A stretch of DNA of 64,000 nt from Arachidicoccus terrestris (GTDB lineage: Bacteria > Bacteroidota > Bacteroidia > Chitinophagales > Chitinophagaceae): NCBI RefSeq assembly GCF_020042345.1, contig NZ_CP083387.1, positions 4,092,001-4,156,000 of the forward strand. The letters run 5' to 3'. Every line of letters starts with the position of its first letter. Position 1 is the stretch's first letter. A program made the translations under genes and the position numbers. Positions 17,009-25,978 of the stretch are shown here, piece after piece. Under the pieces are notes generated by a model that saw nothing but the letters and a program-made list of their open reading frames with translations, did no database searches and was not told the origin of the DNA.

Positions 17009-17428
17009 TTATGGAATCAGTGTAGCCTGCAGGCTGATCTCTGCTTTTAATAATTTGCTGATGGGGCAGCCCGCCTTAGCGCCAGCTGCAATTTGCTGAA
17101 ACTGATCATCGGTAATGGATGGAACTTTTGCCTTCAGAACAATATCAGAATGGGTGATTTCCAGTTTATCCGTGTCCATCGTCACGGTGGCCGTCGCCTC
17201 CAGTGAAGATGGCGTGAACCCTGCCTGGCCTAACTGAAGACTTAGCGCCATGGCAAAGCAGCCAGCATGGGCCGCTCCGATCAGCTCTTCCGGATTGGTA
17301 CCCGTGCCCGATTCAAAACGGGACTTAAAGGAATATTGTGTATTGTCTAAGGTTTTGCTGTCTGTGGTAAGAACGCCGGATCCTTCTTTGATAGACCCTT
17401 TCCAGACGGCCGTAGCGGAACGTTTCAT
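17009..17428 (-). CDS. OsmC family peroxiredoxin-like protein
   Basis: The protein of about 139 residues belongs to the OsmC branch of thiol peroxidases that reduce organic hydroperoxides. The two redox cysteines are in AAHAGCFAMAL (about residue 50) and KAGCPISKLL (about residue 118), and the start MKRSATAVWKGS plus TNPEELIGAAHA are typical. The ATG at 17428 is used rather than the GTG-type start at 17455, because the latter adds nine residues unlike the family. It stands alone, with a terminator after it and a 280-bp AT-rich region plus a long hairpin upstream. Confidence 0.93.
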   Translation of the reverse strand: MKRSATAVWKGSIKEGSGVLTTDSKTLDNTQYSFKSRFESGTGTNPEELIGAAHAGCFAMALSLQLGQAGFTPSSLEATATVTMDTDKLEITHSDIVLKAKVPSITDDQFQQIAAGAKAGCPISKLLKAEISLQATLIP

Positions 17429-17707
17429 AATAAATAATTTTATAGGTATACACATATTGCTTCCCGGAACTGCATTTTATGGCGCCCCCATGACAGAAAC
17501 AATGTTTGCTTTCGAAGTTACACCTTCAGATGTTAAGGAATCACTTAATATTGCGAGGCCTTTATTAATTGTTGCAGTAAATACCCGCTTTGGGGGATAA
17601 AACGGACAAAATAGCCGGCTATATATCGGGCAGCCGGACAATATGGGTCGCTCATCTGCTGCAATTCTTGTTGGTAGCTATTTATTGTAACATCTTCCCG
17701 TAGACAA

Positions 17708-17768
17708 ATATTATTTAAAAGCCAGTTACCTACGCTGAGTTGCGTCGTAACTGGCTTTTAAATAATAT
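17708..17768. repeat. Perfect 22-bp inverted repeat, probable terminator of ppc
   Basis: Positions 17708-17729 and 17747-17768 are exact reverse complements (outer ATATTATTTAAAAGCCAG), separated by 17 bp that can form an inner 4-bp ACGC/GCGT stem. Inside the arms, AAAAGCCAGTTAC pairs with GTAACTGGCTTTT, which gives A- and T-runs for both directions. It lies 35 bp after the stop of ppc, so terminator is the simplest role. The rest of the 374-bp gap between osmC and ppc (17429-17802) shows nothing else recognisable. Confidence 0.75.
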
Positions 17769-17802
17769 GTCCTTCAACTTTGCTTAGAACAGTCCAGATG
17801 GC

Positions 17803-20382
17803 CTAGGCGGAGTTTCTGCCGGCATTGATAATACCAAAAGAGCATCGCATGATTAATTTTTCGTATACAGAGATTAGCTCGCTCTCCCTGTCGCCGTTTT
17901 CCAACTTATGGTGTTTAGCGAGGCCATATTGCTGGATAGTTAACAGAGGAAGCACGATTCGCTCACGCATCTGGATGGATAATGATTCTACTGGATAGCT
18001 TTCCATTAATTCAGAGTTACCTGTAAGTTTTAATACCATCTTTTCTGAGAGCAGATATTCTTCATAGGCCATATTCCAAAGCTCTCCATATTTTGGATGC
18101 GTGGATTGGAATTTTGTCAACGGGAAGAAACATTTTTTCATGGACATCTCACTGTTTTCAATAAGTGCCCTGAAGAATAAAGAATTTTTATATAACGCCC
18201 TGACTTCATTAAAACGCCCTGCTTTTTCCATGGCCAATAGTGCAGTTCCTACACCATAATAACCGGTGACGTTTTGCTTTAATTGGCTCCAGGACCCCAC
18301 AAATGGGATGGCTCGCAGGCTATCTAAGGTTAATTTTGCTGCATTTCGTTTTGTCGGGCGGCTACCAATGTTCGTTGCACCGTAGAACCTGAGCGGACTG
18401 GCATAAGACAGATAATCCAGGAAGGAAGGATGGTTTTTCAAGGAACAATAGGCTTCAAAGCTGATTTCGGAAAGTGTTTTAAACACCTCCTCTTCTTCGG
18501 CTGTCATCGTGCGCCTGGAAGAGGATAGTATATCATTAGCAATACCCGCATTCAACAGCTGCTCAATATTAAACTTCGCTGAATCCACCGTGCCGAAATT
18601 AGAACTAACGGTTTGTCCCTGAATGGTTAATTGAATCTCTTTATTGGAAACCTTGTTACCCATTGATGCATAGAATTTATGGGTCTTGCCGCCGCCCCTT
18701 GCCGGAGGACCGCCGCGTCCGTCAAAGAAGACAACATCAAGATCATAGCTGCGAGAGATGGCCGTGAGCGCTTCCTTGGCCTGGTAAATAGACCAGTTAG
18801 CCATCAGATAACCGCCATCCTTGGTACCGTCAGAGAACCCTAGCATTATGGTCTGGATATTGCCTCTGTTGCTTAAATGCGCTCTGTATGTTTTATTTGA
18901 ATAGAGTTCCTCCATAACACCGGCTGCATTTTGCAGATCCTCAATGGTTTCAAAAAGAGGGACAATATCCATTTTTAATTCTTTCTGTTGCCAGCCGCTC
19001 ATCTTAAGCATGCCGTATACTTCCATCATATCCAGTGCAGTCATGCAGTGACTAATGATATATCGATTACAACCCTCCTCACCGTTGCGCTCCTGAATGG
19101 TTTTGGCTGCTTGCATGGACTGGAAGATATCCTGAAGAAGTTCATCATTGATAAGATCCGGATCAATAACATCCTGGATATTTTCATGGACCTTAATTCT
19201 CTCTTTTTCAGAAAGCTCATTATAGCCAGCAGGCAGCCCTAGCTCGTGCTCACTAAGGTATGTCATAAGTCTTTTGTGTTGACTGCTGTCTTGTCTTATA
19301 TCAAGAGTGGCAAAATAAACACCGAAGATCTGGATCTTGCCGATCAAGTCATCAATGAGTTGAACAAACATGCCGTTATGTTGCTCAATAACTGTACTGC
19401 GAATAGATTTTAATGTACCTATCAAGCCACTCTGTGTAATTTGAATTGAGCTATTCTGGTCAAAAAGTAAAGCATAAAAGTTCTTCTCCAGCTCGGCGAT
19501 AACATCTTCTACACCTTTAAAGGTCAGGCGCCGTTTCATGCGACGAATATCTTTATAATAACAATGTAGAATGGCTTTGTGTAATTGCTCTGCCACCTGT
19601 AGTGTCGTGTCCGCTCTTACAAACGGATTGCCGTCTCTGTCGCCTCCTGGCCAGAACCCCATATGGATCAATGCATTGTTATCATTTTCCATGATATCGG
19701 GAAACTGAGTTTTAAGTTGTTCAATGATCTTGCCGCTCGCCTGGTAGAACACGTTTTCCAAATACCAGATCAGGCTCATGGCCTCATCAAATGGTGTGGG
19801 TTTTTGTTTTTTCAAAAAAGGTGTTTTGGCCAGCTGTTGCAAATAAACATTGACATTTTGCGTATCACTTTTAACCAGGGCTTTGGATAGGTCATTAATG
19901 ATTCCCAGTACCTCACCGGGATAAAACTGAGTGGGGTGAGCGGTAAGTACAAGTCTGACTGAAAAATCTTCTACTTTTTTTGCCAGTTCATCTTGTTTTT
20001 CCTGTTGAACAACTTCGGAAGCCAGATGCCGCATTGTCCCCTGCCCCTTCAGGTCCTGGATGGAATCAAAGGAGGCATCTTCCAGTGCATCAAATAATAC
20101 AACCTGCCTTTCTGCGTACTGAATAAAGCGAAACAGCAGATCTAATTGTTCTCTTCCTTCAGGGTAGTTTGTGTACTGCTGCAAGAAGCTATCGATGATC
20201 TCTTCCGGGCTTTTTGCTTTCTTAAATCCCTCTTCACAGTGAATCAAAAATAAAGACAGTAAAACCCCTGTTTTTTCTATCCGGTGAAAAGGAAGCGAGG
20301 TAAAAAGACTGTTATACAATTGAAAGCGTATGCCCACTTTATTTTTAAACTGAGAAAGCGCATTTGCTGAAGAGACTTGCAT
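17803..20382 (-). CDS. ppc: Phosphoenolpyruvate carboxylase
   Basis: This cytoplasmic enzyme makes oxaloacetate from PEP and bicarbonate to refill the TCA cycle. The 859-residue length is normal. Catalytic signatures are LTAHPTQ (catalytic His, about residue 150; Gln stands where TAHPTE is usual), GGDRDGNPFV (about 248), the mobile loop VFFDGRGGPPARGGG and GSRPTKRN. The protein ends in GRNSA rather than the canonical NTG, a small variation at the C-terminal carboxylate that normally folds into the active site. It is monocistronic, with a large hairpin downstream and 77 bp to the upstream manC gene. Confidence 0.96.
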   Translation of the reverse strand: MQVSSANALSQFKNKVGIRFQLYNSLFTSLPFHRIEKTGVLLSLFLIHCEEGFKKAKSPEEIIDSFLQQYTNYPEGREQLDLLFRFIQYAERQVVLFDALEDASFDSIQDLKGQGTMRHLASEVVQQEKQDELAKKVEDFSVRLVLTAHPTQFYPGEVLGIINDLSKALVKSDTQNVNVYLQQLAKTPFLKKQKPTPFDEAMSLIWYLENVFYQASGKIIEQLKTQFPDIMENDNNALIHMGFWPGGDRDGNPFVRADTTLQVAEQLHKAILHCYYKDIRRMKRRLTFKGVEDVIAELEKNFYALLFDQNSSIQITQSGLIGTLKSIRSTVIEQHNGMFVQLIDDLIGKIQIFGVYFATLDIRQDSSQHKRLMTYLSEHELGLPAGYNELSEKERIKVHENIQDVIDPDLINDELLQDIFQSMQAAKTIQERNGEEGCNRYIISHCMTALDMMEVYGMLKMSGWQQKELKMDIVPLFETIEDLQNAAGVMEELYSNKTYRAHLSNRGNIQTIMLGFSDGTKDGGYLMANWSIYQAKEALTAISRSYDLDVVFFDGRGGPPARGGGKTHKFYASMGNKVSNKEIQLTIQGQTVSSNFGTVDSAKFNIEQLLNAGIANDILSSSRRTMTAEEEEVFKTLSEISFEAYCSLKNHPSFLDYLSYASPLRFYGATNIGSRPTKRNAAKLTLDSLRAIPFVGSWSQLKQNVTGYYGVGTALLAMEKAGRFNEVRALYKNSLFFRALIENSEMSMKKCFFPLTKFQSTHPKYGELWNMAYEEYLLSEKMVLKLTGNSELMESYPVESLSIQMRERIVLPLLTIQQYGLAKHHKLENGDRESELISVYEKLIMRCSFGIINAGRNSA

Positions 20383-20459
20383 GAGGCGTAAATGATTTTT
20401 AATATTTTGAATTGCTCAAAAGATTTTCGCTGGATGAGCAGGCTAAATTAAGGCAAGTT

Positions 20460-21548
20460 TCACAAATACCTGTTAGCTTCGCTATCTTGCTCCAACCTGG
20501 CAATTACATTTTTAATTTGTTGTTCCTTGCTTTTGGGATAAATTAAAAGCACATCTTTTTGATCTATCACAATATAGTCAGAGAGGCCATCTATTACAGC
20601 TAGCTTTTCCGGTTCCTTCGAGATGATACAACCATCGGTCCCGGTGAGTATAATACGATCCTGTGAAATCAGTACATTGTTTTGTTCATCCTTTTCTTTA
20701 ATATCCCAAAGGGAAGCCCAGGTGCCCAGATCACTCCAACCAATATCGGCTGGTACCGTATAGACATTATTGGCTTTTTCCATTAATGCATAATCGATTG
20801 ATATCTTGGGCGCTTCTTTGTAATGCTGCTGAATAAATGCCGCTTCCTGGTCCGTATTATACAGATCCATACCACTTGCGAACAGTGCATATAGTTCCGG
20901 CTGGAACTTTTTAAATCCATTGATGACATCCCCGGCCTTCCAGATAAAGATTCCCGCATTCCAGAGATAGGAACCGCTATCTAGATAGGACTGTGCAGTA
21001 CGGAGGTCCGGCTTCTCTTTGAAAGACTGGACCGGCAGTACTTTGTCGTTGTCGGCCTTCTTCTCAAACTGGATGTATCCGTATCCGGTATCGGGGCGCG
21101 TTGGTTGAATGCCCAGTGTCAGTAGGGCTTCCTTATCTTTTACAAAAGATATGGCTGTTCTGATCTTCTCTTCATACTCGGATTCCTTCAAAATGAGGTG
21201 ATCAGAAGGCAGGATGACCATGATAGCGTCGGGGTCCTTCTTATAAAGTTTGAAAGCCGCATAAGCAATACAGGGCGCTGTATTATTTCTGGAAGGCTCT
21301 GTAAGAATATTTTTTTTCAGGATTTCAGGAAGATGATCTGCTACTAATCCCTCGTAGAGCTGGTTGGTCAATACCAGGATTTGCTCCGGTGCCGAAAAGT
21401 GCCTGGCTCTATCCCAAGTCATTTGCATAAGCGATTGGCCAGTGCCCAATATGTCAATAAATTGTTTGGGCCTGGCTGTGCGGCTGCTGGGCCAAAATCG
21501 GCTGCCGATACCGCCGGCCATAATAACTGTATAAATATTTGTTGCCAA
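20460..21548 (-). CDS. manC: Mannose-1-phosphate guanylyltransferase
   Basis: The enzyme makes GDP-mannose from mannose 1-phosphate and GTP, for GDP-sugar supply (mannose, fucose) to surface glycans. The 362-residue protein has the nucleotidyltransferase signature VIMAGGIGSRFWPSSR (about 8-23) with the pyrophosphorylase lysine in RPKQFIDI, the metal region ILPSDHLI, DTGYGYIQ, FKEKPD, LWNAGIF and IDYALMEKA. No phosphomannose isomerase domain is fused. The start is a TTG at 21548, since no ATG lies between it and the conserved core and the N-terminal MATNIYT fits the family. It is followed by ppc. Confidence 0.93.
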   Translation of the reverse strand: MATNIYTVIMAGGIGSRFWPSSRTARPKQFIDILGTGQSLMQMTWDRARHFSAPEQILVLTNQLYEGLVADHLPEILKKNILTEPSRNNTAPCIAYAAFKLYKKDPDAIMVILPSDHLILKESEYEEKIRTAISFVKDKEALLTLGIQPTRPDTGYGYIQFEKKADNDKVLPVQSFKEKPDLRTAQSYLDSGSYLWNAGIFIWKAGDVINGFKKFQPELYALFASGMDLYNTDQEAAFIQQHYKEAPKISIDYALMEKANNVYTVPADIGWSDLGTWASLWDIKEKDEQNNVLISQDRIILTGTDGCIISKEPEKLAVIDGLSDYIVIDQKDVLLIYPKSKEQQIKNVIARLEQDSEANRYL

Positions 21549-21619
21549 ATTCAGTGTTTAAATTAAAATAAGAATAGAAGCGAAAATAAAGGATTGTACA
21601 CAATTACCTGTTCCTGTAG

Positions 21620-22645
21620 CTATCTCTTGATAATCTGATCGTAAAACCCTCCAAAATTATTTTTACGGACACCCGCCTCCTGGAAAAATTCGCCTGGAAA
21701 ACCCAGCTCAATCTGGCTGGCATCATTTAGCCTTTGCAGAAAGGCCGGCTCTAATTCCAGTTCCAGAGATTGCAAATTTTCTGCCAGTTGATCCATTTTG
21801 GTGGCGCCGGCTATTGGAATACACTTTTGATATTGTTGTCTCACCCAGGCAAGAGCGACACTTGATGCAGGTACACCATATTTATCAGCAATATCCATGA
21901 CTTCTTTGGTAATTCTTACGCTATTTTCATTGAGCCTTTTACTGTCCGGTTTAATCCTGCCCGGGTCTCCTTTCAGGTATTTACCGGTCAGCGCACCACC
22001 TGCCAGTGGCGCCCAGGGTAAGAGGCTCATTTCAAAATGCCTGGCCATGGGAATCAGATCTCTTTCAGGGCTACGTTGCAGCAGGCTGTATTCCACCTGT
22101 AATGCGACAAACTGACTCCAGCCCATGAGCTCAGCATACGTATTGCCTTTCGCTACGACCCACGCCGGTGTGTCACTGATAGCTACATAGTTCACCTTGC
22201 CTTGGCGGATCAGATCATCCAGGCCACGCATAACCTCTTCAATAGGTGTCAGATCATCCCAAATATGCAAATAAAGCAGATCTATGAAATCCGTACCCAA
22301 CCGTTTTAGACTGCCTTCCACACTGCGCATCAGATTTTTGCGATTGTTACCGCTGGCGTTCGGGTTGGTTTCATTATCTTTTAGACTATATTTGGTGGCC
22401 AGGACAAAATAATCACGATCTACTTGCTCGTTGGCAAAATATTTACCAATAATCGACTCACTCTCCCCTAACTTATAAATATTGGCGGTATCAATGAAAT
22501 TACCGCCAGCTTTCGCAAACTTGTCCATAATGGCAAAGGAATCCGCCAGGTCAGCTCCCCATCCGGCCGCAGTTCCAAATCCCATGGTTCCCAGGCAAAG
22601 CTCAGATACTTTAAGCCCCGACCTGCCTAATAATTGATATTTCAT
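21620..22645 (-). CDS. Aldo/keto reductase
   Basis: This NADPH-dependent TIM-barrel oxidoreductase has 341 residues. Typical features are YQLLGRSGLKVSELCLGTMGFG at the N-terminus, NFIDTANIY with the catalytic Asp/Tyr (about 50-58), the catalytic Lys in LATKYSL (about 85), the active-site His in LLYLHIWD (about 124), YVAISDTP, and the C-terminal cofactor segment IPIAGATKMDQLAENL. The closest well-known relatives are the YajO/Tas-like group; the substrate is not predictable. It is divergent from ruvB with about 156 bp between the starts. Confidence 0.9.
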   Translation of the reverse strand: MKYQLLGRSGLKVSELCLGTMGFGTAAGWGADLADSFAIMDKFAKAGGNFIDTANIYKLGESESIIGKYFANEQVDRDYFVLATKYSLKDNETNPNASGNNRKNLMRSVEGSLKRLGTDFIDLLYLHIWDDLTPIEEVMRGLDDLIRQGKVNYVAISDTPAWVVAKGNTYAELMGWSQFVALQVEYSLLQRSPERDLIPMARHFEMSLLPWAPLAGGALTGKYLKGDPGRIKPDSKRLNENSVRITKEVMDIADKYGVPASSVALAWVRQQYQKCIPIAGATKMDQLAENLQSLELELEPAFLQRLNDASQIELGFPGEFFQEAGVRKNNFGGFYDQIIKR

Positions 22646-22801
22646 ATTGTTAATGGCGTTTTTAAATTATGAATAGATTGTAAGCCTTACAGACTACAAG
22701 CTCTTCCTACAAAGTTGCCCCAAAGTGCCCAACTTTCCAAGTTTTGACCTGACGCTACAATTACTTTTAACTTTTGCGTTTTTCCATATAACTTTACACC
22801 C

Positions 22802-23833
22802 ATGTCTAACCCGAATTTAAACGCAGACGCCACCGAGCTGAACCCTAAGGACCGGGAATTTGAGAATACCATCCGGCCCAAAGAAATCGACGAGTTTTCC
22901 GGTCAACCGCAGCTCGTGGAGAATCTCCGCATTTTTATCAAGGCGGCAAAAATAAGAGGAGAAGCGCTGGATCACATTCTTTTTCATGGTCCTCCGGGCC
23001 TCGGCAAAACGACACTTTCCAGAATTGTGGCTAATGAACTGGGCGTAAATATCAAAGAGACTTCAGGTCCGGTGATAGAGAAACCGGGAGATCTGGCTGG
23101 ATTGCTTACTAGCCTGGAATCGGGAGATGTGTTGTTTATTGATGAAATTCACCGGCTAAGTACGGTGGTAGAAGAATATCTCTATGCAGCTATGGAGGAC
23201 TTTAGGATTGATATTATGATCGATTCAGGTCCGAATGCCCGCAGCGTACAATTATCGATTCATCCTTTCACGCTGGTGGGTGCTACCACACGCAGCGGTT
23301 TACTGACTGCGCCGCTGCTTTCCAGATTTGGGATTAAGAGCCGTTTGGAGTATTATAATGCAGACACGCTACAAAAGATCATCAAAAGAAGTGCCCTTAT
23401 TCTCCATACAAAAATTGATGACCAGGCAGCGGCTGAAGTCGCCAGGCGTAGCCGCGGCACGCCCAGGATCGCCAATGGCCTTTTACGCAGGGTCCGGGAC
23501 TTTGCACAGGTACTCAATGATGGCCAGATCGATCTTGGCATCACCCGTCATGCTTTAAACGCGTTGAATGTTGATGAGGATGGATTAGATGATATGGATA
23601 ATCGTATCCTTTCAACCATTATCGAGAAATTCAAAGGCGGTCCTGTAGGGATCACTACAATTGCTACTGCTGTGGGAGAAGAGCCCGGTACGTTAGAGGA
23701 AGTCTACGAACCTTTCCTGATACAGGAAGGATTTATTCAAAGAACACCCCGGGGCAGGGAAGCGACAGAAAAGGCCTATCTCCACTTGGGCAAAACGCCG
23801 TCTGCTGGCCCCACTTCTCCAAAACTGTTTTAA
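22802..23833 (+). CDS. ruvB: Holliday junction branch migration ATPase RuvB
   Basis: The hexameric AAA+ motor that drives branch migration with RuvA. The 343-residue protein shows the N-terminal [12 protein letters not shown], Walker [11 protein letters not shown] (about 64-73), Walker [10 protein letters not shown], sensor 1 GATTRSGLL, the arginine finger region LLSRFGI, sensor 2 [18 protein letters not shown], and the C-terminal winged helix ([17 protein letters not shown]). The ATG at 22802 lies just after TAACTTTA, a weak promoter-like element. It is monocistronic here; ruvA and ruvC are not near. Confidence 0.97.
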   Translation: MSNPNLNADATELNPKDREFENTIRPKEIDEFSGQPQLVENLRIFIKAAKIRGEALDHILFHGPPGLGKTTLSRIVANELGVNIKETSGPVIEKPGDLAGLLTSLESGDVLFIDEIHRLSTVVEEYLYAAMEDFRIDIMIDSGPNARSVQLSIHPFTLVGATTRSGLLTAPLLSRFGIKSRLEYYNADTLQKIIKRSALILHTKIDDQAAAEVARRSRGTPRIANGLLRRVRDFAQVLNDGQIDLGITRHALNALNVDEDGLDDMDNRILSTIIEKFKGGPVGITTIATAVGEEPGTLEEVYEPFLIQEGFIQRTPRGREATEKAYLHLGKTPSAGPTSPKLF

Positions 23834-23994
23834 TGGATCTGAATGCCCCGTTCCCGTTTGTTTTTTTACAGCCAGGCGGATTTGTGTCAAGCAGCTATAC
23901 GTTGGCTTATAAAGTGGACGTCTACACACGAATGCTTGTTTTTAAAGTGATTGCCAAGATTCGCTAATTTCTGGTTAAAGTGGTTTTTATGTCT

Positions 23995-24002
23995 TAATTT
24001 TG
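23995..24002 (+). promoter_or_regulatory. -7 promoter element TAATTTTG for the ClC gene
   Basis: Exact TAnnTTTG match 80 bp before the ATG at 24082. The 248-bp gap after ruvB contains nothing else I can name. Confidence 0.45.
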
Positions 24003-24081
24003 CAGCGCTTTGGGTATAATTCTATACTATGGCAGCTTGATTATCAAGTAAATGGCTCTTATAAGACATTAAATAAAACGG

Positions 24082-25389
24082 ATGCGCAAAGAAGTACTTA
24101 CCATCAATTATGCAAAACTCATTGTAGCTTCACTGGCAGTTGGACTGGCTTCTACCCTTCTTGCGGATTCTTTAAAGCGAATTACGGCTTATTACGAAGA
24201 AGGTATTCTGGACAAAGCGCATGGCTTCCCATGGATATTTATTATTCTGCCATCAATCGGGATCACTTTGATTTATTTTTTGCGTAAATACGCCTTTAAG
24301 AATAAACAAAATAAAGGGATCAAAGAAATCTATCATACGATTGAAGAGAGACGCAACGAGCTGCCTGCTTATAAGATACCCTCTCACTATATTAATGGCT
24401 TCTTAACAGTTATTTTTGGGGGTTCTACTGGTGTGGAAGTGTCTACTGTAGTCGCTACTGCAACTGTAGGCGCTGTTGCCAGAAAAAAAGCATCTGTCGC
24501 CAAAGCGCATAAGACGGAACTGATCTGCGCAGGTGTGGCTGCCGGTATTGCCACGCTGTTTGGAAGCCCCCTGGCCGGCTTGTTGTTTTCTGTTGAGGTT
24601 ATTGCCCGGCGGGTATCTAAGACGATACTGCTGAGTTGCTTTTGCTCCATTTTTGTGTCCTGGCTTTTTATGTCCCTGGTAGAAAATGAAATGCTGTTCA
24701 AGCAGCTTTCTGTCTCTGGATGGGAAATGCGTGCCATCCCATTTTTGCTGATATTAAGCGCCATCGCAGGGCTGTTGGCGGTTTATTTTACTAAATCTGT
24801 CATATTTATTAAGGAAAAGTTCGGAGGTATCAGTAATAATTTTATCCGTGTAAACTTGGGAGCCGTTCTTGTCGGACTGGCTATCCTCGCATTCCCGCAG
24901 CTCTACGGAGACTCTTATCATGCATTTCCAGAGCTGCTTTCACGTATTGAGGAGCGATCATTTTCTATCCCCTTTGCACTGACCATTCTTTGTATTTCCT
25001 TGCTCAAACCTCTGGTGGCCTCATTAACACTGGGAGCTGGCGGAGACGGCGGTGTGTTTGCGCCTTCGATTATTGGGGGGGCCGTATTCGGAATGTTTGT
25101 CGCTTTGGTAAGCAATCAGCTTTTTGGCCTTCATTTAAGCCCTTTGAATTTTGCTTTAATTGGTGGTGGTGCGATGTTGAGTGCAGCGATCCACGCACCG
25201 TTGACCTCGGTATTTTTAACCTGTAACCTGGTTAATAACGGCTTTGAATTATTTATACCTATGCTGGTAGGGTGTTTTGTGGCTAAATACACGGCTAAGC
25301 TGGTATGCAGTTATACTGTTTATAGCTATAAAGGAAAGAAAACGAAACCAAAAGAATTGCCCGATCCTGAGATGCATTTGGCCGGGTAG
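24082..25389 (+). CDS. ClC family chloride channel or H+/Cl- antiporter
   Basis: The 435-residue polytopic membrane protein has the ClC fold, with about ten or more hydrophobic helices. Selectivity-filter motifs are GGSTGVEVSTVVATATVGA (about 112-130, corresponding to the GREGP region, with the conserved Glu present) and GAGGDGGVFAPSIIGGAVFG (about 315-334, the GxFxP motif). The segment GVAAGIATLFGSPLAGLLFSVE is also typical. No CBS domains follow, as is common in short bacterial forms. The retained Glu suggests an antiporter or gated channel, but the proton-glutamate position was not checked by alignment. Confidence 0.92.
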   Translation: MRKEVLTINYAKLIVASLAVGLASTLLADSLKRITAYYEEGILDKAHGFPWIFIILPSIGITLIYFLRKYAFKNKQNKGIKEIYHTIEERRNELPAYKIPSHYINGFLTVIFGGSTGVEVSTVVATATVGAVARKKASVAKAHKTELICAGVAAGIATLFGSPLAGLLFSVEVIARRVSKTILLSCFCSIFVSWLFMSLVENEMLFKQLSVSGWEMRAIPFLLILSAIAGLLAVYFTKSVIFIKEKFGGISNNFIRVNLGAVLVGLAILAFPQLYGDSYHAFPELLSRIEERSFSIPFALTILCISLLKPLVASLTLGAGGDGGVFAPSIIGGAVFGMFVALVSNQLFGLHLSPLNFALIGGGAMLSAAIHAPLTSVFLTCNLVNNGFELFIPMLVGCFVAKYTAKLVCSYTVYSYKGKKTKPKELPDPEMHLAG

Positions 25390-25500
25390 TTCAAGCCTTT
25401 ACCTTGTCGGCCACTTATATGCTGTCAGTTCGTAGAGTTTTAAAGCGCTGCTTTGCCTCAGTCAAGACCTGATGAGAACAGGCAGCCTTAGAGTAACAAT

Positions 25501-25550
25501 AAAAAAGAACCGCTGTTCATGCGATGAGCATATTACAGCGGTTCTTTTTA
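25501..25550. terminator. Bidirectional intrinsic terminator between clc and rpmE2
   Basis: AAAAAGAACCGCTGT and ACAGCGGTTCTTTTT form a perfect 15-bp stem with an 18-nt loop between convergent genes. Confidence 0.9.
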
Positions 25551-25583
25551 TAATTCTTAAAAAGGTTTCCCTTTTCAATACTG

Positions 25584-25832
25584 TTATTTTTTCTTACCGT
25601 AACGTTTGTTGAATTTATCGATACGACCGGCGGTGTCAACCAATACGTTTTTACCAGTATAAAAAGGGTGAGATGTATTTGAAATTTCCAGTTTGATTAC
25701 TGGATACTCCACACCTTCAAATTCTGTGGTTTCGCTGGAGGCAGCCGTTGATTTAGATAAAAATTCAACACCGTTACTCATGTCTCTGAATACGACAAAA
25801 CGGTAATTTTCGGGATGGATACCTTTTTTCAT
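25584..25832 (-). CDS. rpmE2: 50S ribosomal protein L31 type B
   Basis: The 82-residue ribosomal protein starts [15 protein letters not shown] and contains the characteristic [11 protein letters not shown] and [17 protein letters not shown]. It lacks the zinc-binding CxxC pair, so it is the zinc-free B type (RpmE2/YtiA-like), which replaces or substitutes for zinc L31. The ATG at 25832 is chosen because upstream in-frame codons (to 25895) lie within the expected 5' UTR. A promoter element and a small hairpin precede it. Confidence 0.95.
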   Translation of the reverse strand: MKKGIHPENYRFVVFRDMSNGVEFLSKSTAASSETTEFEGVEYPVIKLEISNTSHPFYTGKNVLVDTAGRIDKFNKRYGKKK

Positions 25833-25852
25833 AATAATGAATGTTTTAGGCA

Positions 25853-25870
25853 ACACGGATTTTGCCGTGT
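25853..25870 (-). promoter_or_regulatory. Hairpin in the rpmE2 5' UTR, candidate ribosomal-protein leader
   Basis: On the minus strand ACACGG-6 nt-CCGTGT forms a perfect 6-bp stem about 20 bases before the rpmE2 start and within a ~54-nt leader that begins after a TAATTTTG element at 25893-25900. Ribosomal proteins often repress their own synthesis through such leaders; this role is inference. Confidence 0.4.
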
Positions 25871-25892
25871 ATTTTATAAAATAATTTGGGTG

Positions 25893-25900
25893 CAAAATTA
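25893..25900 (-). promoter_or_regulatory. -7 promoter element TAATTTTG for rpmE2
   Basis: Exact TAnnTTTG match on the minus strand, 61 bp before the rpmE2 ATG. Confidence 0.5.
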
Positions 25901-25978
25901 AAATTTCCCGGCTGTTTTTCCAAGAAAATTTGCATAAGTTGCTTCCTTTCTATGTTTTATGCTTTAATGAGCTGATTA

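Noticed and set aside
17250-17600. Plus-strand frame overlapping the osmC gene and its upstream gap
   Set aside because: Half of it is antisense to osmC, and the rest shows no coding character.
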